Below, in pieces: positions 1-12,101 of a stretch of 64,000 nt of DNA. A program made the translations under genes and the position numbers. Source of the stretch: Yponomeuta sedellus (lineage: Eukaryota; Arthropoda; Insecta; Lepidoptera; Yponomeutidae); contig OW203724.1 in assembly GCA_934045075.1 (NCBI GenBank), positions 13,069,473 through 13,133,472 on the forward strand. Direction: 5' to 3'. Position 1 is the stretch's first letter. Each line of letters begins with the position of its first letter. Under the pieces are notes generated by a model. It saw nothing but the letters and a program-made list of their open reading frames with translations, was not told where the DNA came from and searched no databases.

Positions 1-224
1 TTACCTGCAAGTAACATCACGTAGTAAATATGAACATGAAATAAAAAGAGAAGAAATAAATAAAAAGTATAATATTTTTCTATATTTTTTCTGTAAAATA
101 AATAAAATAAGAATTTGCAAAATTTTGATTGTTTTTTATGATATTTTTTAGGAGGCCTATGGTTGACAAAATAGAGCCTTTGAATTTTTATTTTTTATAA
201 CAAATAAACCATAAACTCACTCCA

Positions 225-345
225 GTGTCTCGGTCCAGTGATCTTGACAGGTCTATTCATTACAATAAAATTCATTATTCGTTGCATGCACGCACGCCAG
301 TTTCGTTTTTATCTTGTCCTTTGCCATCCTCTATTTGCTATAATA
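225..345 (-). repeat. RTE-type LINE 3'-end fragment
   Basis: The block around CGTTGCATGCACGCACGCC followed by TTTTTATCTTGTCC also occurs at 2683-2780 and inside the longer LINE fragment at 31259-31654, where it encodes the C-terminal tail of a reverse-transcriptase ORF read on the minus strand. This copy is too short and decayed to encode anything. The assignment rests on similarity within the window. Confidence 0.5.
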
Positions 346-478
346 ATAATAACTTTCACACGACACAATCACTTCACCTTGACCCAAACTAGAATACACT
401 GCACTATTGTAATTAGGCAAGAACATTTCAAACTTACACCCAGAAAATACACCCAGACTTATGTTATTTGTATAACTT

Positions 479-745
479 TGTAACGGTGCTAACCTTCTTA
501 CACCATTTTTATTTCTTTTTCTATCTATCATTTTCAATTTCATATAAAAATTACGTCACACATTTTTCGATTTCCCTCGTTTTTCATCATTACAAATTTA
601 CCATTCGACCAGATCTGACTAATTTACTTGCTTATCCGTTTTTATCCAGCTTTCTGTTTTATTGTAAAATATTACTACATATCTACAAATAAAGCCACAA
701 TTAAAGTCGTTCCAGTGTTTATTATTATTATAAAAGATATAAAAC
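479..745 (+). repeat. Degenerate solo LTR (LTR family L)
   Basis: Starts TGTAACGGTGCTAACC and runs through TATCTATCATTTTCA and CCGTTTTTATCCAG to GTCGTTCCAGTG. The same sequence is present at 58266-58519, where a primer-binding site follows it, and on the minus strand at 39129-39397 with a clean target duplication. The right edge of this copy has decayed, so its end is approximate. No internal retroelement sequence follows. Confidence 0.7.
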
Positions 746-1685
746 ATTTCAACCTCAGTCTGCTTCGATTGGGGATAGAAGTCACAACATCAGGCATGGT
801 AATCAGACGTGATACCGCTAGAACAACGAAGCAGTTACAGTTTTGTTCTACACATTTGTGGTAGGTAGTTTTTAAAGTGGCGCTGTCTGATATTAGCGCT
901 ATTTCATAATTGAAAACATTTAAATTTTTTAGCATACGTATTTTATTGTCTTAAAGAAAACTAGATGCAAAATAAAACGACCCATATTTTTTTATTTTCC
1001 GAAATTCGATGATATTCATTCATATTTATCTGTTTGAATTTCGTCTTATTCTAAAAGGACGTAAACGCCAAATTACGTCACACATACGGCTTAATAATAC
1101 TAACACCCTTGCCGACTTTTTCAAAACCAATGGAATTAAGGAAGGGAAAAGGCATCCGACGACATTTGAATGAAATTGAAAATGACATCTGTCATAACAA
1201 TTCTAATATTAGGCAACGGTACCTCCTCATTCCACCGTATGTGTGACGTCAGCACACAATTTTTGGTTTATATTTATTTTCTCTAAAATTAAGCAATAAA
1301 AAAATTTCTACATATTTTTATCTTAATCAGGATAGCAAAATTAAGAAACAGAATTTTTAGTTTTAGGCGTTGTAAAATATGAAATGTTGTCAATTGTCAC
1401 TTAGAATTTGTCATTTATGTACTTGAACTTTTTCTACGAGTTGTTTTCTGTTTTCTACGGTTTGTTTTACTAGCGCTGACTTATAGATCAGTAAAAACTA
1501 AACCTCCACACAACACAATGACTTGTACGGGTCCTATACTACTAGGATAACCTGCGCTATGAAAAAAAAGCTTGATAATGTTTAAAACCGTAAGTGGTAG
1601 AATAATACTTTGCGGCACAAGGATTACTGAGTGCTGCGACTTTTGTAGATCCTGCTGGTATTTCTAAATAAATAAAGTTACTTCT
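746..1685. other. No gene seen; one inverted repeat
   Basis: AT-rich DNA without a supportable ORF. A 16-bp inverted repeat, TACGTCACACATACGG near 1074 and its complement near 1236, brackets about 150 bp and may mark a decayed MITE. Nothing else was recognised. Confidence 0.4.
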
Positions 1686-1691
1686 CGTGTA

Positions 1692-2045
1692 AGCGGTGGT
1701 AGCTCAGTGGGTAGAACCATGGACTGGCAAGCGACAGCCCCAGGTTCGATCCCGAGTGCGGGCATGTACCAATGACTTTGTTTAATTTCAAAGTTACGTA
1801 CATTTGCGAATTTGTAGTCGCAATACCACACGCTAACGGTGAAGGAAAACATCGTGAGGAAACCCGCGGCTTGGTTGGCTCCGCACGTATTGACTAGTCT
1901 TTCCTGTGGGCTAGGCCGACTAAGCTGTCAGGATGGTATGTGCTTGGCAAGCCTAAACCATCTATAAAACCATGTCCCAGGCACTACAGCGTCGGAGTGG
2001 TCCCGTCACACATCTAGTGTGCGTGAAGATACCACTGGACGCTGT
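1692..2045 (+). repeat. tRNA-derived SINE (class 1, lepidopteran type)
   Basis: Opens with a tRNA-like head that has an A box (GTGGTAGCTCAGTGGG) and a B box (GGTTCGATCCC). The body includes GAAGGAAAACATCGTGAGG, a core common in lepidopteran tRNA SINEs. The head resembles a tRNA but does not fold cleanly, so I call a SINE and not a tRNA gene. A related copy lies at 32638-32985. Confidence 0.8.
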
Positions 2046-2680
2046 ATAAATAATCTCATTAAGTAGATGCAAAAAGGCCAATATTATTATTCTCGTGTAA
2101 AGACCTAAGACCTAATTAATCGCACCTTATCCTGTCGGAAAACTGAACGTGTTGAATAGCAATTAGCACGGAATATGAGAATTTGACGAATGGATTTGGT
2201 GCGCTTTATATAGGAGATTATGAGCTAAAGGTATAAGTACCTGCCGGGTTCCCAATTATACTGATTTGACTTTTTTAAGGACCTCAGAGGACGCTTGGCA
2301 GTAAAACTCGAATAAAGTGCCATAAAGTGCCTACGAAATCTTGAAAAATATAAGGTTACTAGCCCTGCCTGTGACCTTGTTCGTATTATACAGACAGGAA
2401 TGGAATACGAACAGTTTCATACAACATTGCCAGAAATTGGTGTGGCTGTATACACCTTGTTTTTTTATTGGAGCAACTGTTCAACGTTCAATTATTTCCT
2501 AAATTTGAAGTTGATTAGTGGACAGTAACGTTTTACCAATATTGGTCTGCTACCAGTTTGCAAAATCTGACCTATAGATTAATTAAACATATATATATGT
2601 TTATAATATATGCAAACTCACGACTTTATTCCGGAGAGGTAGGCAAATACTAATCTGATCTGATCATGAAGAACCTCGTT
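2046..2680. other. No feature recognised
   Basis: AT-rich sequence with no open frame of note and no repeat that I could match elsewhere in the window. Confidence 0.4.
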
Positions 2681-2682
2681 TG

Positions 2683-2780
2683 CTTTATAAAAATCCATTA
2701 ATCGCTGCATGCAGGCAGTTAGGCTTCGGGTTTTTTATCTTGTCCTTCCCCAATATATCGAGAGGGATATCGACGTATAT
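2683..2780 (-). repeat. RTE-type LINE fragment
   Basis: CGCTGCATGCAGGCAGTTAGG and the following TTTTTTATCTTGTCCTTCCCC match the fragments at 225-345 and 31259-31654. It is decayed and non-coding. Confidence 0.45.
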
Positions 2781-3840
2781 AGATTTTTGTATTGTATGAA
2801 AATATGGTCCATAGCACAGATTAAAGTGCGATACAATAATAGTAACTGAAAAGCATCCAGGAAAGATTGTTAAGTATTTACGATTTAAAACAAACACAAT
2901 GGATAGAGACTACCTATTTACCCGTTGCATCACAAGTTCATTGGAGTGTAGCCCCCTTGCCTATGCCTCGCCCATGATTCCATAGATAGCCCTGAATTAC
3001 TAGCTAATATTAAACTGACCAGCAAGGTCCTTTTTATGGAGCTCACTGAGATTGTACGTCACTGTCACGAAAACTAACTTAGAAAAAACAGCTTCTTTCA
3101 AGTAATCTAATTAATTCCTTTTAACAGTATCTAACCATTTTTAAATGTAACTGCAAGTTTACGAAAAAAAACTTCGTTAACAAAAGGAAAAAACAAGTTT
3201 GCTTCTTTTCTTGTTCTCTTCAACTATCATAAAGCCATCCAAACATTGATATAGGAACTTTATAACAAGATACTAAACTTACTGGCCCAAATTGACTTGG
3301 TTAATTAATGAGCCTATTGCAATACGAAACTAAGAACGCACAATGTGATCAGGTTTACCTAATGGCCATTTTGTGTCTTAAGGTTAACGTGGTAGGGGTG
3401 ACTTTTAACCAGACGCCACTTTATGACTTCACGCCACAGTTATGAGTTTCCATATTAATTATTTATGTACCCTTTGTAACATCTAACTTATTTAAAATGC
3501 ACTTGATGCAATCTTAAGAGAACAAGCAATTACTTTTTTCAGGTCAAGAATTGGACAGCGCTCTGATGTCTAAAGCACTGTTGTGGCTCCCACATTTCCG
3601 AAGCTTTGCAAAAGCCCTCACTGACACTTTCATACAATGCCATCCTTACTGCAGAGAGTACAATTGTCTTCTGAAGACTATTTCAAATGAGTTTGATCTT
3701 ATATAAGCATTTTATCATAAATAAGTCTAAGCTAATTTTACTATATCGATGAACTGTGGCTACTTTTGCAAATGATATTTCTAATGAACTTTATGCCTTA
3801 TATTTTTTATTGTGGATTATATTAAATAAAATAATAATAA
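2781..3840. other. No feature recognised
   Basis: About 1 kb of AT-rich sequence. No ORF, RNA gene or repeat could be supported. Confidence 0.4.
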
Positions 3841-3965
3841 ATAAATAAATATTCATGGACACATTACACAGATCTCGTTAGCCCTATACTAAGCACAACT
3901 TAATGACTATTGTTATAATATGACTTAATATTAAATAAATAACGAAGTTAAATTACGTGTTATCT
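3840..3965 (-). repeat. 3' fragment of tRNA-derived SINE class 2
   Basis: AATATTCATGGACACATTAC, then GATCTCGTTAGCCCTATACT and TTAATGACT, is the reverse complement of the 3' half of the complete SINE at 54400-54650. The tRNA head is missing. Confidence 0.65.
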
Positions 3966-4960
3966 AATAAATAATCGCGCTTAGACCCGTTTGATACGTA
4001 TCTATGTATGATCATCACGAATCATAAAGAAATACTAAAGTTGAATTTTTTTTTTTTTATTTAATTCAACCTTAGTATTTCTTAGTATTCACGGTGGGCC
4101 TAAATCGTCAATAGTAACCGCTTTTATTAGGGGGACTTACGCAATCTAGAAAATATTACAACCTGTTCCATATTAAGTTCAATCTACGACTTTAAAATTT
4201 TTGATTTACTCTTAACAATTGACTAAATTATGCTCAGTATTTTTTTTATTACCAAAAATTTATCCATTTATCATTTGTTTTTCTGACATCGAGAATTAAG
4301 CCAGCCAAATATTGGGGCGGCCAAAACAAAACATAGAAGCTGCTATTTATAAGCGGCGACTGCACTAGTATATCGCAAAAGTCACTCGACCAAAATGGCG
4401 TATTCAAGAATCCGGATAACTGATAAGATTGCGTAATCGAGTGCTTCGTACTTGGGTCACGCGTCAAAACAATGGAAAAGTCTATTGCGGTCGGACATCG
4501 GAACACGCGAGATCTATTGGGAGGAACTTTATCGCTGGACAGATCTAGGAAGTGCTCCAAACAACTGAGAAACAAAAGTCTCATAAGTATAAGATAAAGT
4601 GTTACACACAAAAAATAAAGTGTTTTTAGCGACAAAATCCATCAAGATGTGTGTATGCGTTTGTGTGTGTGTGTGTGTATGTGTGGATTTAGAAACCTTA
4701 AAAATAAGAAGTATGTAACCACGACCACTCGACTATTTAATCATTGCAGTAATGTGTTCGCTCCTTCTTTCTATGATCTGAGGTTCAGTCGTATGTACTC
4801 GTATGTTTGTACGTACCTAGGTATGTATGTATTTTTAATTGTGAGTATGACCGATTATAAGTTCTCTCATAACACGTTAAACATAGTCAAATGAGATCTC
4901 CATCGATGCGCCGTATTTTCGCGTATTTATGAAAGAAACATAAATGCAAGAATAATATAA
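3966..4960. other. No gene seen; small hairpin and TG-rich stretch
   Basis: Contains an imperfect hairpin near 4037-4090 (TACTAAAGTTGAATT paired with AATTCAACCTTAGTA around a T-run) and a TG microsatellite near 4648-4685. A minus-strand open frame at 4249-4635 has no recognisable domain, and I do not regard it as a gene. Confidence 0.35.
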
Positions 4961-5080
4961 AAAAGCGCTAAAGATTAAAAAATATGACTTAATTAATCAA
5001 GCATGCGGGTCCAAGCTAGGTAGGTTCCTTGTATTGAGTTACAGTGTTGAATTTGGGACTCAAATTGTTTAAAAAATTGC
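4960..5080 (+). repeat. Dispersed repeat R160, partial copy
   Basis: Shares the pattern GCGGGTCCAA, TTGAGTTACAGTGTTGAAT with copies at 5447-5610 and 7065-7235. It has no coding capacity and its class is unknown. It lies directly next to the tail of the 5S-derived SINE. Confidence 0.55.
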
Positions 5081-5091
5081 TAAAAATAAAA

Positions 5092-5452
5092 TCTTCATCA
5101 TCATCAACCCATTATATCCCTACCGCGGGGCACGGGTCTCTTCCCCGAGGAAGGTATAGGCCATTCTCCACCACGGAGCCAAGTTCGGATTGGTGGAGGC
5201 TTGCAAGACTAGAGGCTGGTCGTACTGTCAGAAGTTTTCAAGCCGCCCTAAGGCCTCTGACTTGGCTTAACGACTGCCATCTATCGACGGTAGCCGGCAG
5301 CAACTGCTTAGCGTGCCTTTCGAAGCACCGAACCTCTCCGAAAAATGCCACTAGGGCTAGTCACAGACGGTTTTACCCATCCACGCACTGAACGCGCCCT
5401 GTATTGCTTAACCTTCGTGATCGTTTAAGATCACTCAAGCAGCCGGGGCTAC
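5092..5452 (-). repeat. 5S rRNA-derived SINE (SINE3-like), copy A
   Basis: Read on the minus strand, the head carries GATCACGAAGGTTAAGCA and a GTTCAGTGCGTGGATGGGT segment. These correspond to the internal promoter region of animal 5S rRNA (GATCACCGAAGTTAAGCA, TTAGTACTTGGATGGGTGACC). The body follows, then a tail of ATGATGATGA repeats. Related copies lie at 31829-32166, 38850-39458, 44495-44808 and 62897-63113. No 5S gene is intact here. Confidence 0.8.
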
Positions 5453-5610
5453 AAGCGATTTAATTAAAAATAAAATAATATGAGTTACTTAATAAACAAG
5501 CGGGACCAATATAGATCCCTCATATTGAGTTACACTGTTGAATTTGAGTCCCGCCTCCTTAGAAGTTACTGCTCAGCAGTCGGGTGGTTGGTAATTGTTT
5601 ATTTCAGACA
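5447..5610 (+). repeat. Dispersed repeat R160
   Basis: Begins near CGATTTAATTAAAAATAA and passes through TTGAGTTACACTGTTGAATT to TACTGCTCAGCAGTCGGGTG. The same order of motifs occurs at 7065-7235 and partly at 4960-5080. The class is unknown. Confidence 0.6.
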
Positions 5611-5937
5611 ATAACTGTAACAACACGACATCTCGTTTCACATTTACTATGACTCCGAGAAAATAGTACAATTACCGTTTTCGTCCAGAGTGAAAGCGGC
5701 CAATTTTATGAATTTTAACTTTCGTCACCTCGACCTGGTCAACTGTTAATTGTAGGGTCACAACAAACGGAGCCAGTTCAAGTATTCAGCACTTTGTTGA
5801 AATCAGCTGAATAGTTGTACTGTGTTATTAGAGAAGGCAACGGCGACAATCGTGGCACGCGATACACTCGTAATGGAAGGTTTTCATTAGAAAAGAACTG
5901 GTCAAGTGCGAGTCAGGAGAGAGTTTCTTACTACTTG

Positions 5938-6170
5938 ACGACCTCTATGGCGCAGCGGTAGCTAATCTGCCTACCATGCAAGGGGTCCCGGGTTCCAACC
6001 CCGGCTGGGAAAAAAAATCCCAGGTCTTGGATGTTTAGTTGTTTGTGATGTCGTTGTTTCTGGTTCCAAAAACACAGGGTATCCTAGTACATACAATTAC
6101 ATACCTGTGTTTAAATGCCTTTATGTAAATGTTATGTTACCTATATCACGAATATGTATGATATTCCTCA
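5938..6170 (+). repeat. tRNA-derived SINE class 2 (first of a pair)
   Basis: The head GACCTCTATGGCGCAGCGGT has an A-box form and a B box GGGTTCCAACCCC. The body continues GTTTGTGATGTCGTTGTTTC. The copy at 37741-37965 shares head and body. It abuts the opposite-strand SINE at 6171-6440, so the two lie tail to tail. Confidence 0.75.
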
Positions 6171-6440
6171 TTCATAAAGCAAAACTAAGTAATAATAACA
6201 AATATTCATGAACATATTGCACAGATCGCGTCAGCCCCATATTAAGTACAACTAAATGACTTGTGTTACAGGTGCCAACTCGACGATACATTTAATACAA
6301 TAAATACATAGATAATATCCGTGAACCGAGACAAACAAGAAAAGTTTGTTTCCTAGTTTAACCCGACCGGGGCTCGAACCCGAGACATTCGGTTTTACAG
6401 TCAGCGTGCCAAACCACTGCGCCACCGAGGCCGTCAAAGT
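6171..6440 (-). repeat. tRNA-derived SINE class 2
   Basis: On the minus strand the head reads GACGGCCTCGGTGGCGCAGT, then a B box GGGTTCGAGCCCC. The body matches the plus-strand copy at 54400-54650, including the 3' end with the AATATTTGTTATTATTA tail. A 134-codon open frame over this stretch is incidental. Confidence 0.8.
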
Positions 6441-6444
6441 TTTC

Positions 6445-7064
6445 TTACATTCCGTTTATCTTTCCCTTTGTCCGACTCACACTTGCCTGGTTTGTATTAT
6501 TTGTTGTTATTCTATAGTTTATCCAGTTGTTCTTGTTTTTCTTCTTCTACTTCATGTGCCATCTCCTACCAGAGGTTTGCAACCAATTTGTCTATGTTGT
6601 TTTTTGAGGTTGCTAATACAAACAAGGAACTGGTGCTCTGTTGAAACCACTGTCGCAGGTTGTGTAGCTACGATATTTTTTGTCCCCCAGGTCACCTTCT
6701 CCTTATTCTCTTGTTTTTACGATAGAGCAAAAAATAGTAGAATAAGTTAAGGCGTCTTGGAGTGGTAACTAGACCCAACTATGGAATAAAGATCGTAACT
6801 TGTTTTTCAATACGATTGTTTTCAAAAAGTAAACATCATAAAACTTAACCACTATGACAACTATTTTTAGAACCTACAATCTAGAACCTGGGATCAAAAA
6901 CCTAGGAATTCCGCCGAAAGCGGATGTTGATACTACTTTCTAGGCTGTATGTAAGGCTGTAAAATAGTTATGAAAGGTATCTAGACTTTTGATGTTTGGG
7001 TTTTAAAAAAAACACGTATTATAAAACAAGTTATGATTTTTATTCCATCGGTGGCACTAGTTAG
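6445..7064. other. No feature recognised
   Basis: Open frames are short and without domains. No repeat could be matched in the window. Confidence 0.35.
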
Positions 7065-7235
7065 CACCCCAAAGCGATTTAACCAAAAATAACCAACAAC
7101 TGTACTATCGAGCATTAATTTATAAGGAAGCGAGACCAACCTAGGTAATTCGCAATGAGTTACTGGATTTGGGTTACGCCTTTTAAATAGTAATTGCTCA
7201 GCAGTCGGGTTATTTTCATTTCAGTTTGTTTTTAT
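7065..7235 (+). repeat. Dispersed repeat R160
   Basis: CGATTTAACCAAAAATAA, AAGCGAGACCAACCTAGGT, ATGAGTTACTGGATTTGGG and TTGCTCAGCAGTCGGGTT keep the order seen in the copy at 5447-5610. Confidence 0.6.
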
Positions 7236-9512
7236 CTTTTCAGTGATTATTATTTTAATGATTGTTGTTTAATGATTTTATTGATAACACACAGTTAATA
7301 TTTACGTTCGAAAAGGCATCACTTACACCTTATTAGGTTTTTGCATGAAGCCTGAGCAGCTTTTATAAACATTAGCAAATGTTAGATTTACCCTAATTTC
7401 TTGTAGCTTATTGAGTTATGTTATGACACTTGCGTGAACATGACGAATCGATCGAGATTTTTCTTGTCAAAATCTGACCATTGGTTAAGGAGTTATTAGG
7501 GGACATAGAATTGAAAAGACTTACACGTAAGAATCCGAAATATATTAACTTTTCTAGGTAGGTATGCAGGATAGCTGCACAGTTTGCAAATAAACATATT
7601 ATTTACCACTTTTAATTCGAAACGGTGAAAACGTTATCCGCCATCTTGTAAGCATCTTTGGTTTGTAAACAAACATCTGTCAGACATTTATTATTAAAGG
7701 ACTTGCATCAAAGTGATCTTCACATAAATACACTCGAGTTTCATTCGATAAAGAATCGAGATCTCTTTTCTCAAGTTAGAGCCAAGTTTTTCGTATGGGT
7801 ACTGGGTACACGAATCCACAACGTCCCTGGGGTCTTTACTGACGTGTTTTTGACGTGTTCTCGAACAATGCAATACCTAATGATAATAATTGCTATATTT
7901 TGCAAGTAAACTCGATTTCACGGTTGCGTTGTTGTTATTTCACTAGGTACATATGCTCACAGGTCACTCACAAATTTTAAGACTAGGTACCTATGTAGAA
8001 TGTCAAACTTTGTTTACAACCCTGAGGTCTTCAAACACGACTTTTTAGGTCCTCAAAATACACTAAAATATTGTTTGGTTTAGTGGAAGAGATATAAATG
8101 AAAAGAGAGTCAAGTAGCGGATTATTGTACTCATAGAAACAATTGTATCAATCTCTGCATCAAGCTGTAATTCAATTATTATTGCAAGATATTGTTATTG
8201 TTTTCTATTTATAAATGTATGTCTGGAAACCTGTTTATTAACAAAAAACAAGATAGGTTTGCCGGCTAGTTATACAGACTGTACCCACTTGGTAGGTTTT
8301 TGCAAAAACTAATTACGCTGTTGTCAAGTAAATATCAAAAGATTTCATTATGCTGATGACTAAAACTAACATCCCTTCCTTTGTGGCGAGTCGCAAGAAA
8401 AGAAACAAATTATAATTGTAATTTATAAAAATAAATTGTAGACAGCCCACTTTCTATTAACGTTATAACAAGTTGCTTTGAACTTTCGTGAGCGTTGATT
8501 TCTTGCTATCGCTATTTCGTATAAGCAATTTCAACATAAAACATCAAAAACTTGGCCCTTTTATGCTTTTAAGTAAGATATACAAAATACATCTTCTAAT
8601 ATTGAAACAAATATAATAAAGTTTAACACTATCTATTTTTTCATAACAACTTAGTGACAAAATACAAAGAAATTGCTTTGTTTTGTGTTTAATAATCTGT
8701 AAATTTTGTCTATCTGATCGGATATGTTTATCTCTAATTTTTTATACACATGCTTTTATAGTTTTCAGTGTGACCGTTTGTGTCTCAAATAAAAAAAAAA
8801 AAGTAATCTCAGTCAATTTCTTTGTGTCAAAAATCACTGAACGGAATTTAATAAAACTTACCATGAATATAGCTTAATTCCTGCGTAACATGTAGGCCAC
8901 ATAAAATCACGCTTAAGTCCATGGCTGTGGGGGTAATAAACTCAACAAAAATATCTTCACAAATTGCACGCACTATCCGTCAGAAATATCTTTTTTTTTG
9001 TAATGGCTTCGCTCGATTTGTGTCTACGCCAGTGTCAAGTTATTGAGGACTAAGGAGGTAGGGAAACGGAACCAACGTAGAAGTAAAATACGTATTCAAA
9101 AATTAGCTGCCATCGCAAAGTTTAAACAAACACAAGTCCCGGTGGAAATTGAATTGTTTGCTTGGGGCTATTCACCGGACTGCGAAAGCAGCGGAGGGTT
9201 ATGCTTTTCGCGCGTATGCGAACGTGTATTTGAGGTCTATACTTATAGAATCAAAATCTGGTTAGTGGCAAAGTACAAGAAACGATTTCACATCATATTG
9301 ATTTCTTTTTGAAATAACCTTCGTAGATGTAGGTATCTTAAATCGTTAACCTTTCTAGAAGAAAATGCAAAATAACTAACCGTTAACCGACAAACTAAGA
9401 TTATTTTTTGCAGATTACCGCTTTTGAAGGTACCTAAACTTTGAAGATTGCCTTATGTGATCCCAAATTAGGTGCAGATTTCCTTCGATTTCAAACTAAC
9501 CAGTCACTTTGA
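7236..9512. other. No feature recognised
   Basis: About 2.3 kb of AT-rich sequence. The open frames here (83, 64 and 89 codons) show no domain, and their composition is that of the surrounding non-coding DNA. An unrecognised host exon cannot be excluded. Confidence 0.35.
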
Positions 9513-9558
9513 AGTCGATTTGCTATGAAAGGTGGCTACCTTTCATAGCAAATCGACT
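9513..9558. repeat. Perfect 21-bp hairpin
   Basis: AGTCGATTTGCTATGAAAGG plus T is followed by a GGCT loop and the exact complement. It has no T-run as in a bacterial terminator and no flanking element. Confidence 0.85.
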
Positions 9559-10270
9559 AATTTTTAAAAATTTTTTGGTCCATCAATAGATGTCCGTATT
9601 GTGTTCGTCGTTTATTTCAGGTAAACTGCTCGACAGTTTTTTAGTTAGAGGCAAATAGAATTTTCGCGGAGTACATAGCCTGTCTCTTTCTTTTGCATGC
9701 TTTCTCGTTTGTTCTGAGTTGTAGAGTTGTGTTGGTGAAGGCGCGGTGAGCAGGCCGGAAGGTAGATCGTGCTATCGCTACTTTATGCAAAAATTATAAA
9801 TAATTAATATTTGTGACGATTTTACAACTACCCTTACCTACATACCTGTGATGAGTTTACAACTATTTTTAAAGCATGTGAGGAATTTACTTTAGATATA
9901 TGGAGTGTACAAAATGTGAAGAATGAACACAAACCCATCATATTTACCTTTCAAAAATGTTACGAGTTAAATATTTGATAGACTTGTTTAGGCATTTTTT
10001 TTAAGACTGGCGGCGGAGATTTATTATTTTTTAATGAGTTTATTCATTTATTCACTATTCTTTGTTATACTGTGCAATAATTTTCGTCCATCTTATAAAT
10101 GAATGAAATGCCCAAATTTAGGGAGATAAACAAATTCATAATTTTCGAGATTATCGTGGCTTAGGCATGATTAACAGCGCTCGACTTTGCAATTCAGGGG
10201 AGTTATTACAAAACAAGAAAAATGTTTTGGGTAATTTTGTACGGAGGTTACTTTCTTTTTTTTGCATTGC
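9559..10270. other. No feature recognised
   Basis: AT-rich spacer up to the target duplication of the next element. Confidence 0.35.
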
Positions 10271-10284
10271 AAGTAATTTACGAT

Positions 10285-10719
10285 TACACTATTTTTATTT
10301 TTGCACTAACCCGTGCTAAGGAAGAAATATAAAAACCTATTTAGAGGCTAAAAATTTCACCCATGCCGGGATTCGAACCCGCAACCTCTGGCTATCCGTA
10401 CCAGCGCTCTACCAATTGAGCCAATGGGCGACTCACGGCATCAGTGAAATTTCGAACCTCTTTACACCAGTGAAATTTCGAACCTCTTTACAATATTCTC
10501 TGTATTACGTAGTCGGGGCTGTAAGTAATGCAATTTTCTTAAGTCAGATGTCGCTGCCTGTACGTAATACAGAGAATATTGTAAAGAGGTTCGAAATTTC
10601 ACTGATGCCGTGAGTCGCCCATTGGCTCAATTGGTAGAGCGCTGGTACGGATAGCCAGAGGTTGCGGGTTCGAATCCCGGCATGGGTGAAATTTTTAGCC
10701 TCTAAATAGGTTTTTAAAT
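10285..10719. mobile_element. Family F: tRNA-bearing fold-back retroelement, inverted dimer
   Basis: Flanked by a 14-bp direct repeat AAGTAATTTACGAT (10271-10284 and 10720-10733), as expected for target-primed insertion. The left half is the inverse of the right half: each has AAATAGG next to a run of five T (or its complement), TAGCCTCTAAATAGG, a tRNA-like domain with B box GGGTTCGAATCCC, and AGAGGTTCGAAATTTCACTG. The tRNA-like segment forms a near-complete cloverleaf, with anticodon stem CTGGT/GCCAG and loop ACGGATA. The left end carries the A-rich tail motif (as complement) TATTTTTATTTTTGCAC. No protein is encoded. Confidence 0.8.
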
Positions 10720-10733
10720 AAGTAATTTACGAT

Positions 10734-11540
10734 CACTAAAAATTAAAATTAAGCAACCTTTTGGAGGTGAATCTGTGATTAAACTTTGATTTGTTTTATT
10801 TTAAATACCAAGAAAACTTTTATAGATCTTGCATTATTTCATTAATGTTTTATCTGTAGTGCTATAACACCTCCAATTTTTTTTCAGATGGTTAGTACAG
10901 GCATTCATACAAATATTCTAAACACTTACTTGTACTTTTGCTGAAAACATGATTGTTGATCGCTGTCTACAGATACAGAGCAGTCTTATTGACATAAAAA
11001 GTGCATTATTATAAAAAAAAGTTCCTTTACCCTAAACAGGCGTTTTGTTCTGCGAGCGTTCATTGGTTTTGAATTTTATTTTGAGGTGGTTAGGTTAAAT
11101 TTGAAGTAAAATATATTACACCATGACCTGGTTTAGGGTTAAATACTTCTCAAGTGCACTTCAAATAATCAGTAATCAAGGGAGAGATTATGTACGCCTA
11201 TGTATTAAATACTTTGTGTTTTTGTGCAATAAAGAATTTATTAAAATAAAAACGGAGTATTTAAACTCCATTTTAGGAGTATATATTCCGTAGCGGTCTT
11301 ATTTATAAAAAGACGATGCTTCTAAAGGAATTATATCTCTATAGGTAACACCGTATGACACGACCGGCCCTTGTGGCTGTTGTCAGGGTACCCGCCTGTT
11401 TCATGTACAGGCGGGTTTAATGTGTAGTGCTGACTTTATTTTTCTCAAAACATTTTCATCGTATGAGCATATTCGCCATGAAACCAGTGTTTTTTTTCCT
11501 TAAAAAAGTGACACCATGTTTTTATGGAGGAAAATGACTG
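10734..11540. other. No gene; one GC-rich hairpin
   Basis: Includes ACCCGCCTGT-TTCATGT-ACAGGCGGGT at about 11389-11415. TGTGCAATAAAGAATTTA near 11223 resembles LINE 3' ends seen again near 57590. Otherwise featureless. Confidence 0.35.
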
Positions 11541-11559
11541 GCCTTAGCATATGTAATAC

Positions 11560-11705
11560 ACGAATAGTACTCTCGTGTGCCAGTTTTATATAACATTTCT
11601 TTTTAAAATTATTCAAAGTGGGAATAGTACTCTCGTGGGCCAATTTTATATAACTTTTTTTTAAGTTATTCGAAATTAGAATAGAACTCTCGTGTACTAA
11701 TGAAT
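11560..11705 (+). repeat. Tandem repeat, about 60-bp period, three units
   Basis: GAATAGTACTCTCGTG recurs at 11562 and 11622, and as GAATAGAACTCTCGTG at 11679. Each unit continues into an AATTTTATATAAC-like tract. The units are diverged and non-coding. Confidence 0.7.
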
Positions 11706-11964
11706 TTTTTAACTTACATGGCGAATTATGGCGCCATGATTATGTCTTCACGTGTATGAAAACGCATTGTAGTACAAATATGTATCTCAATATTACCGTC
11801 ACGTCTCAGATCCACTGAAATGCGATATCCACTATGTCTATTTGCCTCCTATTCTGCCTATACGGTAGCGTTAAGTAAGCATTCCGCTTTCGCACAGAGA
11901 TATTATATACGTTAAAAACGTGCCCTTAGTCAGACTTGCAAACTACCGCTATTTCCGCTATTAA

Positions 11965-12101
11965 CACATAGTTAGAATATTTTCGGGGCATAATCGCGTA
12001 GTCTTCTCGTGACCACGATGACTGCAACGTCGTCGAAACGTCGAGGTAAAATAGCAATAATTTACTACGCGATTAAGCCCCGAAAATAGTCTAACTATGT
12101 G
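11965..12101. repeat. MITE-like element with about 37-bp inverted ends
   Basis: The left arm CACATAGTTAGAATATTTTC then GGGGC is mirrored by GCCCCGAAAATAGTCTAACT then ATGTG. Each is followed inwards by the TAATCGCGTAGT motif or its complement. The centre contains CAACGTCGTCGAAACGTCG. No clear target duplication is visible. Confidence 0.7.

Noticed and set aside
4249..4635. 128-codon minus-strand open frame
   Set aside because: No domain, signal or repeat link; composition as in the surrounding non-coding DNA; no start context or splice support.
5370..5452. 5S rRNA gene
   Set aside because: Only the internal promoter region matches; the ends needed for the 5S helix I are replaced by SINE sequence.
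11389..11415. Rho-independent terminator
   Set aside because: GC-rich hairpin with three T after it, but the DNA is an insect nuclear genome and no bacterial gene is near.
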